A stretch of 64,000 nt of DNA from Xiphydria camelus (taxonomy: Eukaryota > Arthropoda > Insecta > Hymenoptera > Xiphydriidae), in contig OY783191.1 of assembly GCA_963678675.1 (NCBI GenBank), forward strand, positions 18,409,873 through 18,473,872, read 5' to 3'. Positions 1 to 10,589 of this stretch are shown here, piece after piece. Numbering within the stretch: the first letter of the stretch is position 1; each line of letters opens with the position of its first letter. A program made the position numbers and the translations under genes. The notes beneath the pieces were generated by a model. It worked only from the letters and a program-made list of their open reading frames with translations. It was not told the DNA's origin and searched no databases.

Positions 1-237
1 AAAGGAATATAATTTATTAAGAACTTCCGACCGTGCATTAACTCGATTTAAAACTTGTTCTAATCCCTCTTTTCCAATTTTCAAGTAAGCTTCTGAAAAG
101 GTTGTAAATTCAATATTCGCTCCTGCCAATTTGGACAGCATGGACTCGAGATTGAGGTTATAAACAGACGTCATGAACCGCTTCAACGCGTTGTCCGTCG
201 ATAAGAATTCTGTTTTACCTATCAATTTGCTACCAAC
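1..237 (-). CDS. Unrecognised open frame, exon-like, runs off the left edge
   Basis: The minus strand is open for 79 codons from about 237 down to base 1, with no stop. The peptide begins VGSKLIGKTEFLSTDNALKR and has a normal mixture of charged and hydrophobic residues, unlike the AT-driven frames around it. An in-frame TAA lies immediately upstream, and no ATG opens it, so it would have to be an internal exon or a truncated piece. I do not recognise the family. It could be host or transposon sequence. Confidence 0.3.
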
Positions 238-288
238 TTACAAATGTTGAAATGCTATGTTGCCACGTTTTGCACACATTTTACATAT

Positions 289-588
289 TTAAAATAAATT
301 AAGTTTGAAGTTATAAAATTGTTTTCCAATATTTATCTTATTTTTCAGATTGAAAGTAACAAAAAGGAAAAAGAATTCAGCACCTATATTTATTATTGCA
401 GTTTTTATAAAACTTAAAATTTCACTATTTGAAATTGGCAACACACGTCGATTTCTTTGTTCTTTTTCCCCTTCTACCTCACCCCGAAGAGCACTGACGA
501 TCCTTCTTAAATCCAAGGCCAACCCAACATTTTTTTGTACATATGATACATCTTTGAGATGGATTTTTTCACGTAGAATATGATGGTG
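289..588 (-). CDS. Unrecognised open frame, exon-like
   Basis: About 100 codons are open on the minus strand. The upstream half reads HHHILREKIHLKDVSYVQKN and continues into a basic stretch with LALDLRRIVSALRGE. The last third is hydrophobic and poor in charge, so only the part above roughly 400 looks truly coding. A TAG just before the first codon could be the end of a 3' splice site. It lies 50 bases upstream, on the same strand, of the open frame at 1-237 and may belong to the same gene. No family is recognised. Confidence 0.25.
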   Translation of the reverse strand, partial: HHHILREKIHLKDVSYVQKNVGLALDLRRIVSALRGEVEGEKEQRNRRVLPISNSEILSFIKTAIINIGAEFFFLFVTFNLKNKINIGKQFYNFKLNLF

Positions 589-599
589 CTATCGATGTT

Positions 600-1305
600 G
601 TCATAGAACCCACACAAAATGCGCTAAAAGCAAAAAACCTTTAAAAAATCTAGTTTTTTAATTCTAGCGCTCTTTACATGGACCCTACGATAAAATTATT
701 AGCACTGTCGTATTCGATGTGAAAAATACACTTGCACGTTGCAATAATACCATTTGAAAAAATTAATCGGAAATTGGAAATTATTTGTTAATATTGATTT
801 TATAAACATTAATTCTTTTAGTGAGAATTCGTAATTAATCAGTTCTTCATTAATTAGTTAGTTGTTTTGCATATAAAACCACCTCTTTACATGTACTTAC
901 AAAATTCAAAGATTTTTCGAAGATCGTTACAATATTGCGCGTTTACTTTGTAGGTTTATTATGTTAGATCAGCTTTCTTGGCTGTTTTTACATTGATATT
1001 TGATTAAACAATTAATTAGTAACGTTTATTAATGAAAAGTACTTACAATTAAAGCAGTATTAAGTCTTGCTTATGTATATAATCCGGTAAATAGGCACAG
1101 TGTGTGTGGGAATCGGTAAATAGGGACAGAATGTCCGGGTTTCGGTAGATCAAATCAGTCGCTACCCGTAAAACTAATACTATCGAAGTCGAGACTCGCC
1201 GTGCACTGTGCAAAAAGTTGGCGGCGCGTGGAATATCAATGGTATCAATGGCCTGGTTGCCGGCAGTGGAGATGCTTGACTTCTCTTCGGCGTTCTTACT
1301 CAAGT
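600..1305. other. AT-rich DNA without recognised genes
   Basis: I see no gene, RNA or clear repeat here. A minus-strand frame at 1049-1312 is open for 87 codons but has no recognisable family and abuts the foldback element that follows. Confidence 0.4.
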
Positions 1306-1307
1306 AG

Positions 1308-2905
1308 GCCAAGAGCTGGTGTACAAAATGTATAAGAGTTTTCTCCTATCTGTGTGGTACAACTCTAGTGGATTACAATTGGGCTGTAAAAAGTCACTGT
1401 ACAGTTAGCCGGTCTGGTTTTGGGACACCTGGCGTTCACGCGCCACCAAAGGTGTCAGAATAATTAGCTTCGTGCAACTGTTTTCTGCTAGCTCAAAATT
1501 CATTTGTAATTAGTCTATGTAATAAAAAACTCAAAACAAATAGTCAGCCAGCAAAACAGTGGGATACGGCCAGTCAGCATTACTGTAAAGTTGTAGAAGA
1601 AATTAAGTTCGTGCAAGTGTTTTCTCCAAACTCGAATTTTTCAATATGTTAATTCATTCAATAACAACTATAAATCAACCAGTCAGACCTCATTATACTC
1701 AGAACTCAGAAGTTGCGATAATAAGTACGCGCGGCTTCTCAATAACAATCATAATAATCATAATTTTACTGGAAATACTTTACTCATATCAAAAAAACAT
1801 CATAAAAAATATGACAATTTAAACAAAATTAAATATAACGATTTTAATCAAGACGTAAACAATGATTACACCAAAAGTAATGAAGAAAGGTGTAATGAAA
1901 GAACAAAGATAACAACTATTCAATTTTTAAAATCACTGTGGTCGCTGTTATCATTATCACTGTCGTTGCTATTGTCAACATCCGAAACGTCTGTGTCTGA
2001 TTGAATTTCTTCTGTTTGAAATTTTTTTTTCTTTTTCTCATTGAAATTTTCCTTGCCTTTGATTTAAGTGCGGGATCTCGCGACGATCCAGACCACCGAA
2101 CGCTCGCGATAAAACATTATCTACAGTAGTAAATGAAAACTGATGCCTGCAACGCAATTCTCGATAACTACAAGGTTGTTTTGAAGGTTACAAGAAAGAC
2201 TTAGCTTTGTATTTGTAATAAAACCGGCTACTTAAAATGCCAGAATAGCTACGACCCAACAACATTTATTTACTTTCTTCAACATTTCGTTCTGTTGTGT
2301 TCAAGTATTCAATATCATTGCGTGTATAATCATTGTTTACATCTTGATTGAAATCGTTAATTTTCATTTTGTTTAAATTGTCATATTTTTATGATGTTTT
2401 TTTGATATGAGTAAAGTATTTCCAGTAAAATTATGATTATTATGATTGTTATTGAGAAGCCGCGCGTACTTATTATCGCAACTTCTCTGAACTGCTGACT
2501 GAGTGGGTTCTATATAAATGAGGTCTGACTGGTTGATTTATAGTTGTTATTGAATGAATTAACATATTGCAAAATTTGAGTTTGGAGAAAACACTTACAT
2601 GAACTTAATTTTTTCTACAACTTTACAGTAATGCTGACTGGCCGTGTCCCACTGTTTTGCTGGCTGACTGTTTGTTTCGAGTGTTTTATTGCATAGACTA
2701 ATTACAAATGAATTTGGAGCTAGCAGAAAACAGTTGCATGAAGCTAATTATTCTGACACCTTTGGTGGCGCGCGAACGCCAGGTGTCCCAAAACCAGACC
2801 GACTAACTGCACAGTGACGTTTTACAGCCCAATTGTAATTCACTAGAATTGTACCACAGATAGGAGAAAACTCTTGCACATTTTGTACGCCAGCTCTCCG
2901 ACTAT
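1308..2905. mobile_element. Foldback / long-TIR DNA element (arms about 0.55 kb)
   Basis: Bases 1,308-1,865 reappear inverted at 2,330-2,905. The arms begin AGAGCTGGTGTACAAAATG on the left and end CATTTTGTACGCCAGCTCT-like on the right. They match through several blocks, including one with GACACCTTTGGTGGCGCG and one with TTTACTGGAAATACTTTACT. The unpaired centre is about 460 bases and has no open frame of note. Long arms with no coding capacity suggest a non-autonomous foldback element. The target-site duplication is not clear. Confidence 0.8.
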
Positions 2906-2909
2906 AATG

Positions 2910-3199
2910 GCTGTATTTCCGAAACTAATTGCCCTAGATAATTGATCTTGATTTTAATTGAAAGATCTTAAAATCCATTTAATGTGGTGTATGTTAATTA
3001 TTTATTATTATAAACGAATATTCTATTTTTTGTTTATATTTTTTGATATTAATTGTTGCCATCAGCCCACCACTCTAAAACTTAAAAAAATCATCATCGT
3101 ATTCCTTGATAAATTTTGTACAAATTTTGGAATTGGAACTAATTGTAAGAAAATCAGTAGGTACATAACAAATTATATTTCTCCGCTTGGATATTCTAT
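2910..3199. other. AT-rich spacer
   Basis: AT-rich sequence between the foldback element and the piggyBac left end. Nothing is recognised. An 81-codon plus-strand frame is low-complexity Ile/Tyr/Phe/Lys and is not credible. Confidence 0.4.
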
Positions 3200-3297
3200 T
3201 TAACCCGGCGACTGTGTGATGGGGTATACCATACTCCAACAATCTTGAAATAGTTAGTACTTAGGTGTGTAGATAGATGACGCTTCAGCCCCTCTTG

Positions 3298-4241
3298 TGT
3301 GGCGACCCGCCACCAGATCGAACACGAGTACGTTCCTACATAAGATCAAAGCTGTTCGACACTCGCGGAGTACAGAGCACACAGAGCGTCTAAGGCAGGA
3401 GTCGGCCCAGCCTTACTGACGTGTCCCACGGGCCGACTCCGAGACGAAACGCTCCGCCACGAAATGGCGACCTCACTTTTCGCCAAAGTGGTGACCCCGA
3501 CGTGATCCAGTAGCAGAGATCATCATTCTGCAGCATTCCAACGCCCTCACCTTTCGGAACAAGGAAATCCCATGATGGGACACCTTCATCCGGAACCGGA
3601 GCCAACGGCACGAGAATACGTCAACGGCACACGTTCACGCCAACAGCATACGTATGCGCCAACGGCACATGCACACGCCAACGGCACTCACGCACATGCC
3701 AATGGCACACACACACACATGCCAGCAGCAGATACACGACAACGGTACGGCACACGTACACGCTCCGGCATGACACACACACACACGCCCCGGCGTGGCA
3801 CACACACACGCCTCGGCACGGTACACGCACACGCCACGTCACGACGCCACGGCTCACATATGCAGGATCGATCTCACACGCTGCAACGAACACCGACGGA
3901 GTTTCCAACCACCCACAATATCCCAGCCACATACACACACGCTCACTCAGCCATCGCCACACCAGCATCTTGTATCGTTCACCCTGCATCTCGTAGCTCG
4001 TACTGGAGCTCGCAGGGGGTGCTGTCGCGGCTCGCCACCAAATGGCCAGGTGGTGCTATTCCTCTCACTAGTGGTCGAACACAAGTACGTTCCTACATAA
4101 GACCGAAGCTGTTCGACACTCACGGAGGACAGAATACACAGAGTGTCTAAGGCAGGGGTCGGTCCAGCCTTACTGACGAGTCCACAGGCCGACTCCAAGA
4201 CGAAACGCTCCGCTACGAGATGGCAACCTCACTTTTCGCCA
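3298..4241 (+). mobile_element. LTR retrotransposon remnant with tRNA-Trp-type primer site
   Basis: Two direct repeats of about 190-220 bases, 3,298-3,485 and 4,023-4,241, begin TGT followed by a GGCG/CGCC hairpin and end CGCCA. They behave as 5' and 3' LTRs and share blocks such as AAGCTGTTCGACACTC. Directly after the first LTR lies TGGTGACCCCGACGTGAT (3,489-3,506). From memory this is complementary to the 3' end of tRNA-Trp, so it looks like a primer-binding site. The interior is only about 540 bases and has no gag or pol frame. Most of it is a CA-rich minisatellite. The TSD is not clean. Confidence 0.65.
3600..3845. repeat. CACACG minisatellite inside the LTR element
   Basis: Degenerate tandem units of roughly 18-24 bases built on AACGGCACACG and CACACGCC. 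The His/Thr-rich frames read across both strands here (for example 3,572-4,150) are by-products of this repeat and not genes. Confidence 0.75.
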
Positions 4242-4460
4242 AGCTTGTACCTTCGAGTTGACATATGCACAGCATTAAACAGTGGCTATTTCAGTATCTG
4301 TTCGTCAGTGAGACTGTTCAGACGTATCTAAATCTACTTCGGGCATCACCCCCCCTCCCCACCCCACCCCACCACCACCCACGACACTGGTAAGTAATAT
4401 TTTCCCATCATTCGCATACTCCACCACACAGGTCCATTTTGTTTATATTCTAGGAAAGTT

Positions 4461-5194
4461 ATGTCTTACAAAAAACAATAAGCCCATTTGCTCAAACTCT
4501 GGAAACAGCTGGATCCAGAGGAGGCAGCAATCGGTTCCGAGAATGAGGATGAAGCGGATCATGAAGCGTGGATAGCCATGATTCTAACACTGAAGAAGAA
4601 GTAGAGGATCAGTCGCAAGAACAAGACGAAAATGCACAAGAAAACCGAGAAGCTTCTGTTGAAAATGCGCAGAGTTCTAAAGAAGATTTACATACGCAAG
4701 TACGTACGGATCGATTTTTTCTAGGTAAAAACGGTACCAAATGGTCCAAACAACGTTTTCCAAAGAATGTGAGAACGCGACCAGAAAATCCTGTCACACA
4801 TTTCCCCGGCGTCAAACGGAATGCAAAAGAAGCTAAATCACCTATAGAATGCTTTAGTTTGTTCGTCGATAAAGAAATGATCACGGATATTCTTCGATGG
4901 ACCAACATAAAGCTAGAGGAAAAATCACAGTTGTACGATGATCGTCATACATATGTGGTCTAAGCAACAAATATTGCGGAGATGAAAACTGTTTTTGGGC
5001 TTTTATATGTAGCCGGCTTTTTTCGATCCACAAGACTGAATCTAGAGGATTTTTGGTCCACAGACCGAACAGAGATAGATGTGTTTAGAAAAACTATGTC
5101 ATTGCAAAGATTCATTATGTTATTGTCCTGCCTTCGTTTCGACAACATAAATAATCGGAAAAAGAGAAAACGTGTTGATAAGTTAGCTGCTATC
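4461..5194 (+). pseudogene. piggyBac transposase, N-terminal part
   Basis: The frame starts at ATG 4,461 after a probable 5'UTR intron. It has a TAA at codon 7 and a one-base frameshift near 4,565, then continues DSHDSNTEEEVEDQSQEQDE, an acidic N-terminus usual for piggyBac. After it come a basic stretch and the segment FVDKEMITDILRWTN. A stop at 4,961 separates this from MKTVFGLLYVAGFFRSTRLN and SLQRFIMLLSCLRFDN, which are core piggyBac motifs. The frame ends in VDKLAAI, cut by the nested element. The gene is dead: at least two stops, one frameshift and two insertions. Confidence 0.88.
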
Positions 5195-5401
5195 GGGACC
5201 GTGCAACACCCGTACAGTGACACCCGGTGTCAGTAGTCAGCGAAAAAGTGGCACTTTTATACAGTAGCAAATACGATAAGAATATAGAAATCCTCGGCAA
5301 AACCAATTAGTGAACAATAATATGAATGTTTCTCATCAAGTGTGTTTTATAACAATTATTTATATGTATAGAATTGCAATAAATAGTAAGTATAACATTT
5401 A

Positions 5402-6026
5402 GGGCCGGTTTATTCACCTTCAGACACGTCGACTGCCACGTGAGTCCCATGGGACCAATAAGTAATGTACTTTTTTATAACACGTGCATCGAAAGTGCTG
5501 CTTTTCATGCTAGTTTTACGGGACGAAAATAGCAAATTGCACGCTAGGATAGAAAAGTTGAGCTCGCGCATGCGTAGTTTATACTTGCTTCACTTTCGTC
5601 CCTTGGGTAAATTTTCGTTCACTTTCGTCCCTGAAAACTAGCATGAACAGCACCACTTGCATTCACTTGTTATAAAAAATATCGTGTGCAACACGGACCA
5701 AAGTTGGCGCCGACGAGTGTGATTGCAGCCCTCGCTTCGCTCGGGCAGCAAACTTCACACTCGTCGGCAATCGCCAATTTTCAGCCCTTGTTGCACAATA
5801 TACTATAACCCGACAGCGGTGGTGGCTGGCAGTCAACGTGTTAAATTTACCCAGCAGATACCTTGAGTACAATTATTGTTACCGTATTATGCAATAACTG
5901 ATTAAGCGTTATGGCATAGCATGTCGCTTAATCCACTTTTGCATAACGCGGTCCAATTGTGCTAACAATTGCTTCAACAGAAATTATTTTTGAAGTAAAT
6001 TTACTAGGAGGTGAATAAACCGGTCC
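5402..6026. mobile_element. PIF/Harbinger-type MITE (TTA TSD)
   Basis: TTA, then GGGCCGGTTTATTCACCT, and at the other end AGGTGAATAAACCGGTCC, then TTA. The three-base TTA duplication with G-rich ends is the PIF/Harbinger signature. No coding capacity. A second palindrome at about 5,690-5,800 (arms with GGCGCCGACGAGTGTGA) sits inside, and matching inverted blocks with GCTAGTTTT lie on both sides of it. Confidence 0.75.
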
Positions 6027-6790
6027 TTAAGGATATTTTATCGGTATTGTGTAAGCGGGGGGTGCGCGGGTAGAGAGGGGCAGGGATTTCGTAAGTGTTC
6101 CTCCAATCCCTAAACAAAAAAAAATAAAAATTTGAACTATCTCGTTGAGGTTATATTTGGTCACTTCTGTGAGAGATGCCCTTATTTTTATTATAATATT
6201 TTCTTGACATTGCTATCGATAAAAGTCATTAAAACTTCTTTAAGTCCGTGTCCCCGGGTGTACAAGTAAATGGCCGAAACTCTAAAAAAAAATGCAAAAC
6301 TATTTCAAGTGATCTTTAAATATATAAAAATATTAAATAAATATTTTACGCGTATTGAGTAAAGTATTCGGTTGAATACTATGTGAAAGTCTCCTTACAA
6401 ATATACATGGTTAATACATGGTTTGAGAAACATAACCTCAACTATCCACTGATCACCATGTCAGCGATGCTCTGCTGGACATTGCCATAGGGTTCGTATA
6501 TGCTCGAGTGGTGGCGCGGTAGTAGGCAATATTCAGCGCTACAGTGACCGTCGATATCATTAAAGACATTACATTGCGTTTTTCAGAGCGATTTTTGCAC
6601 CCCTACACGATTGTCTCGACTTCGGCATAATGAAAAACAACCTTTCATTTATAGGATTTGTTACTAATTCTCACAAAATATTAACTTTTGCTATGTACCG
6701 TGTAGAAAGTGTAACACTTTTAATGCTTACCCTTGCCACTAGAGTGCATCTCAATCGCCGTGCACGAGCCCTATACATACGACGTTGCCA
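6027..6790. other. AT-rich sequence without recognised genes
   Basis: Part of the 4.6-kb nested element. No open frame, RNA or repeat that I can place. Confidence 0.4.
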
Positions 6791-7618
6791 TGCAGGGTGA
6801 GCCAAATGTATGGAAACGGTGGAATAACTTTCGAGGGAGACATTTTGAAGAAAAATGTTTCAAACAAAACATTTAGGATTTTTCCCTGGCCATCTAATGG
6901 TAACCTTGAATCTGACCATGAACTCGACCTTGAAGGTCATTCCAAGGTCGCTTTTTTAAATGGGAACCCCTATTTTTTATGGCGGATTTGGAAGGAACGG
7001 AAAATTTTACATCCGAATATGACCTTTGACCTTGACCTTGGATTGAAGGTAAAGGTCGACGATCAAATAGGAAAGTTTTAGGTTTTTTCCCTGGCCATCT
7101 AATGGTAACCATGAATCTGACCTTGACCTCGACCTTGAAGTTCATTCCAAGTTCAAGGTATCTTTTTTAAATGGCAACCTACATTTTTTATCCACCGATT
7201 TATCTTAAATTTGGTACGGGGGTTTTTTTGGGTTGCTGATTACGATTCTGAAGATAGATTTTGAAAATACTTCAATACAAGATGACGGATCCAAGATAGT
7301 GGCAAAATTTTGGAATATCCACCGATTTATCCAAAATTTTGTGCTCATGTCACCTTACCTTAAGTGGCCGGTTGCTAACACCATAAAAAATGTAGGTTGC
7401 CATTTAAAAAAGATACCTTGAACTTGGAATGAACTTCAAGGTCGAGGTCAAGGTCAGATTCATGGTTACCATTAGATGGCCAGGGAAAAAACCTAAAACT
7501 TTCCTATTTGATCGTTGACCTTTACCTTGAATCCAAGGTCAAGGTCAAAGGTCATATTCGGACGTAAAATTTTCCGCTCCTTCCAAATCCGCCATAAAAA
7601 ATAGGGGTTCCCATTTAA

Positions 7619-8900
7619 GGGGGGAATCAACCCGTAAAATTTTTTTTTTTTCGATTTTTCGTTTTTTAGCTCAAAAAATAGAGAATTTCTTCCTCTTTAA
7701 AACGATGTATTATTTTTTACGATACGAGCACCCGTTCGTTCACAGCATCGTTTTTTCTGAACCGATGTCGTAACGCCCAAGTGCGATATTTGGAACACGA
7801 AATTGTTTGAACTGTCTTCTAAGTCGATTTTCTCCACTTCCTGTTTTTTGACCTTGCGCGACACTTTTTTCAAAAAGTACTGGATGGATTTACTTCATTT
7901 TTTTTGTAAAATGCTCATAAAAGCTTGGTCTTTAATAATAGGAAGCGGTTTGTAAATATTCCAATACATTTAAAAATTATAGTGCTTTAAACTTGAAATT
8001 TTGTAGTAAAAACAAATGTCTAACTTTGAAAATTTGTAACTTTGTCACCAATCATTTTAATTTGATTCTAGTTGGTATTATTCTTGTTTATAACATACTA
8101 AATAAGATGTGCAAAGTCTAAACTCTGTATCTTAACCCTCTGACGCTAAACTCTTAGCAATCCCTGTCGCGTGAGCTGGAGAAAGGGAACAGCCAATCGC
8201 GCGCGGTCGCTTTATGTGTTAGTGACTGACGTCACGGAAATGGCCCCCCACTCTCATTCAGCCAGGCTCGTAGTTAGGGGCCTGCTCACTCATATACCGT
8301 GCTCACTCGCACTCACGGGATTTCGCGCGACGGCACGGCAATGAAATAGGGGCCCCATACACGGTACGATTCGTTGCCTCGATCCGTCGTTTCAAACTGA
8401 TTGAAACGACGAATCGATAGTGTATGTCAACATAGTTAATGATTTACTTAGTCGAAGACTACTTCATTGTCACTATTAAAAAAAAATGGCTTATTAAAAT
8501 CACAACGCAAGTAACTTTTAACGTTTCGTCGGTGCCCAGCGACCATACGGGTTGCGACGGCCCTGTCACTCTCTCCCCACTACACTAACGTCTCACGCTT
8601 GACTCTGCCCCGCGCAGTGGTGGGGAATCGAGCTTTGCCGTCAGAGGGTTAAAGAGTTTTAAAAATATCTGTCGCGCAGCACACAGGAAGAATTTTTGTA
8701 TGTAATTTTAAGGTTATGTTTACATACCAGCTATATGTACATATGTACTAATATTTTGCTCTTCACAATACATTATTTTTAATTGGAAAATTATGCTCTT
8801 TTTAATGGTGAAAACCGTTTTAAAATCGGCCCAACTAATCAAAAGATATAAAGCTCCAAAGAAAAGTCAATTTTAAGGTATTTAAGGGTTGATTCCCCCC
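7619..8900. mobile_element. TTAA-flanked element with GGGGGGAATCAACCC ends
   Basis: TTAA, then GGGGGGAATCAACCC (7,619), and GGGTTGATTCCCCCC (ending 8,900), then TTAA. It interrupts the right arm of the surrounding palindrome. The left arm near 6,951-6,966 has the uninterrupted site with a single TTAA, so the duplication is demonstrated. piggyBac and Kolobok both use TTAA. There is no coding frame to choose between them. Confidence 0.82.
8136..8648. mobile_element. TTAA-flanked MITE with CCCTCTGACG ends
   Basis: TTAACCCTCTGACG at 8,132 and CGTCAGAGGGTTAA ending at 8,652: 10-base inverted ends and TTAA duplication, piggyBac-like. GC content is above the surroundings. An internal hairpin at about 8,354-8,427 has arms containing CGATTCGT and ACGACGAATCG. 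Confidence 0.72.
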
Positions 8901-9073
8901 TTAAAAAAGCGACCTTGACCTTGGAATAACCTTCAAGGTCGAGTTCATGGTCAGATTCAAGGTCACCATTGGATGGCCAGGGAAAACTCCTAAATGTTTT
9001 GTTTGAAACATTTTTCTTCAAAATGTCTCCCTCGAAAGTTATTCCACCGTTTCCATACATTTGGCTCACCCTG

Positions 9074-9710
9074 TATATACGACATGCGCGCGCAGTAATT
9101 TCAAGAAAAGCTGAATTTGTAACGTTTTGTTAATAATTATTGCCCTGATTGAGATGAAAAAATATACCGATTGTCCGTTACATAAAAATCTATCGATGAG
9201 CGCAGTTTCACTCCGTTAGAAACATTTTTCACAGATTTCCCTTCGGTTTTGTGATTTCTCCATAAGAACACGGGTTAAATGGATAGTTTAAAAATAACTA
9301 TAACTTTTTTATGGGGCTGTAAACAGATCTGCAATTTTGCATATGCTTTTTAAATAGATTGAAGAACTTTGTAAAAAATGTTCATCAATTTCGTATATTT
9401 TTAAATATCTTTAAAATGTAGGGCGAATATCCTGAAATGTATAATTTATCGTTTCTCACTTTCAAAATGGAAGTTATGAAAATGTTAAGACTAAGCAGGT
9501 ACTGTGAATGCGCTCGCAGTTCCGTACCTTTCCCGGAAGGCTAATAATTGCCGGATGGCTCCTAATGAATTACACATCATCGAAATCACTTTGATAAACA
9601 CCGCTAGCCGTCGGCAACTTAATCCACTTGTAATGAGAATTTATACTTGCTATTTCTTGATGTATTTTGACAACTAATAACACAGCATTTGCGTACTCCC
9701 GTGTTTAAAC
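9074..9710. other. AT-rich sequence without recognised genes
   Basis: Remaining interior of the 4.6-kb nested element. Nothing recognised. Confidence 0.4.
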
Positions 9711-9819
9711 AATTAGACACTTGATATTATATGGAGAGACGTGCCATCAAACTTCAAGCCTTCACCAATAGTTGCGCACGATCGTTCGCCGTATCCCCTC
9801 CAAGCAGTTGCACGGTCCC

Positions 9820-10575
9820 AATAAGAGCGATATTTGAGAGGTTTGTAGAAAATTGTAAGACTACATATACTCTCCCAACGAATTGACGAGAAGCTGGAGT
9901 CCTTCAGAGGGCGTTGCACTTTTCGGCAATATATGCCTAATAAGCCAACTCGTTATACCTTAAAAATGTTCGCACTTGTACAATAGATGCCAAAATATAT
10001 TACGTGTATAATCTTGAAGTTTATGCTGGAACCCAGCCTGAAGGTCCATTTCACGTTAGTAATAAGGTAAGTAATATAGTTTTAAGACTTATATAGCTCC
10101 AATTTCCGGTACAGGCCGCAATATAACTTTTGATAACTGGTTTACCAGTTATGAGTTGCTCACAAAATTATTGAAAGACCATCGCCTTACTGCAGTAAGA
10201 ACTGTGCGAAAAAATAAGAGACAAGTACCTAACAGTTTTTTGGTAACTGGTGGATGATTGGAATGTACATCAAACCTCGGGTTTCAGAAGGACATTACAT
10301 TAGTTTCGTGCATTCCAAAAAAAAAAGGGAAGATAGTTTTGCTTATGTGAACCTTGCATCATACACCTGACATTAATTTTGCTACCGGAGAAAAGCATAA
10401 GCCAGAAATGATCACATTCTATAATAGCACCAAAGATGGCGTGGACGTAGCGGATGAATTGTCAGCTTCTTATGATGTCTCTCGTAATAGCAAAATGTGG
10501 CCACTAACTATTTTTTACCTACTGTTAAACTGTGCCGGAATAAATGCTAGAATTGTACATCTAGTACACGTAAAT
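9820..10575 (+). pseudogene. piggyBac transposase, catalytic core
   Basis: Continues the transposase broken at 5,194: RAIFERFVENCKTTYT, then, after a stop and a frameshift, IDAKIYYVYNLEVYAGTQPE with the first catalytic Asp near 9,984. A GTAAGT after the Lys codon near 10,066 suggests an intron to about 10,110. Then come NITFDNWFTSYELL (second Asp) and, after another frameshift, KPEMITFYNSTKDGVDVADE (third Asp in GVD) and WPLTIFYLLLNCAGINARIV. All three Asp codons of the DDD triad can still be found, but the reading frame is broken several times. Confidence 0.88.
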
Positions 10576-10589
10576 TAAACATATAAACA

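Larger units (their letters stand above)
6793..9073. mobile_element. Palindromic element with CAGGGTGAGCC ends and nuclear-receptor-like motifs
   Basis: The ends are CAGGGTGAGCCAAATG (6,793) and CATTTGGCTCACCCTG (ending 9,073), and the arms match for about 160 bases. A second inverted pair, about 6,960-7,215 against 7,380-7,625, lies inside. Both arms are packed with GACCTTGA / TCAAGGTC motifs. CAGGGTG-type ends are common in Tc1/mariner-like elements, and the right flank is TATA, but the left flank does not end in TA, so the class is open. The open frames at 6,785-7,421 and 8,839-9,069 are repeat by-products. Confidence 0.75.
5195..9819. mobile_element. Nested element with GGGACCGTGCAAC inverted ends (P-like TIR)
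   Basis: Inserted in the piggyBac gene exactly between the codons for KLAAI and RAIFERF. The ends are GGGACCGTGCAAC (5,195-5,207) and GTTGCACGGTCCC (9,807-9,819), a perfect 13-base inverted repeat. The first 11 bases match the ends of the THAP-encoding element at 37,614-39,024, so I infer the same P-like group. No transposase is left inside; the interior holds several further palindromic elements. I cannot see the 8-base duplication expected of P elements. Confidence 0.6.

Noticed and set aside
1049..1312. 87-codon minus frame with AGNQAIDTIDIPRAANF
   Set aside because: No family recognised, ends at the foldback element, and no splice or start context that I trust.
3572..4150. 192-codon plus-strand frame rich in His, Thr and Arg, and matching minus frames rich in Cys and Val
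   Set aside because: They follow the CACACG minisatellite in register and have no complexity outside it.
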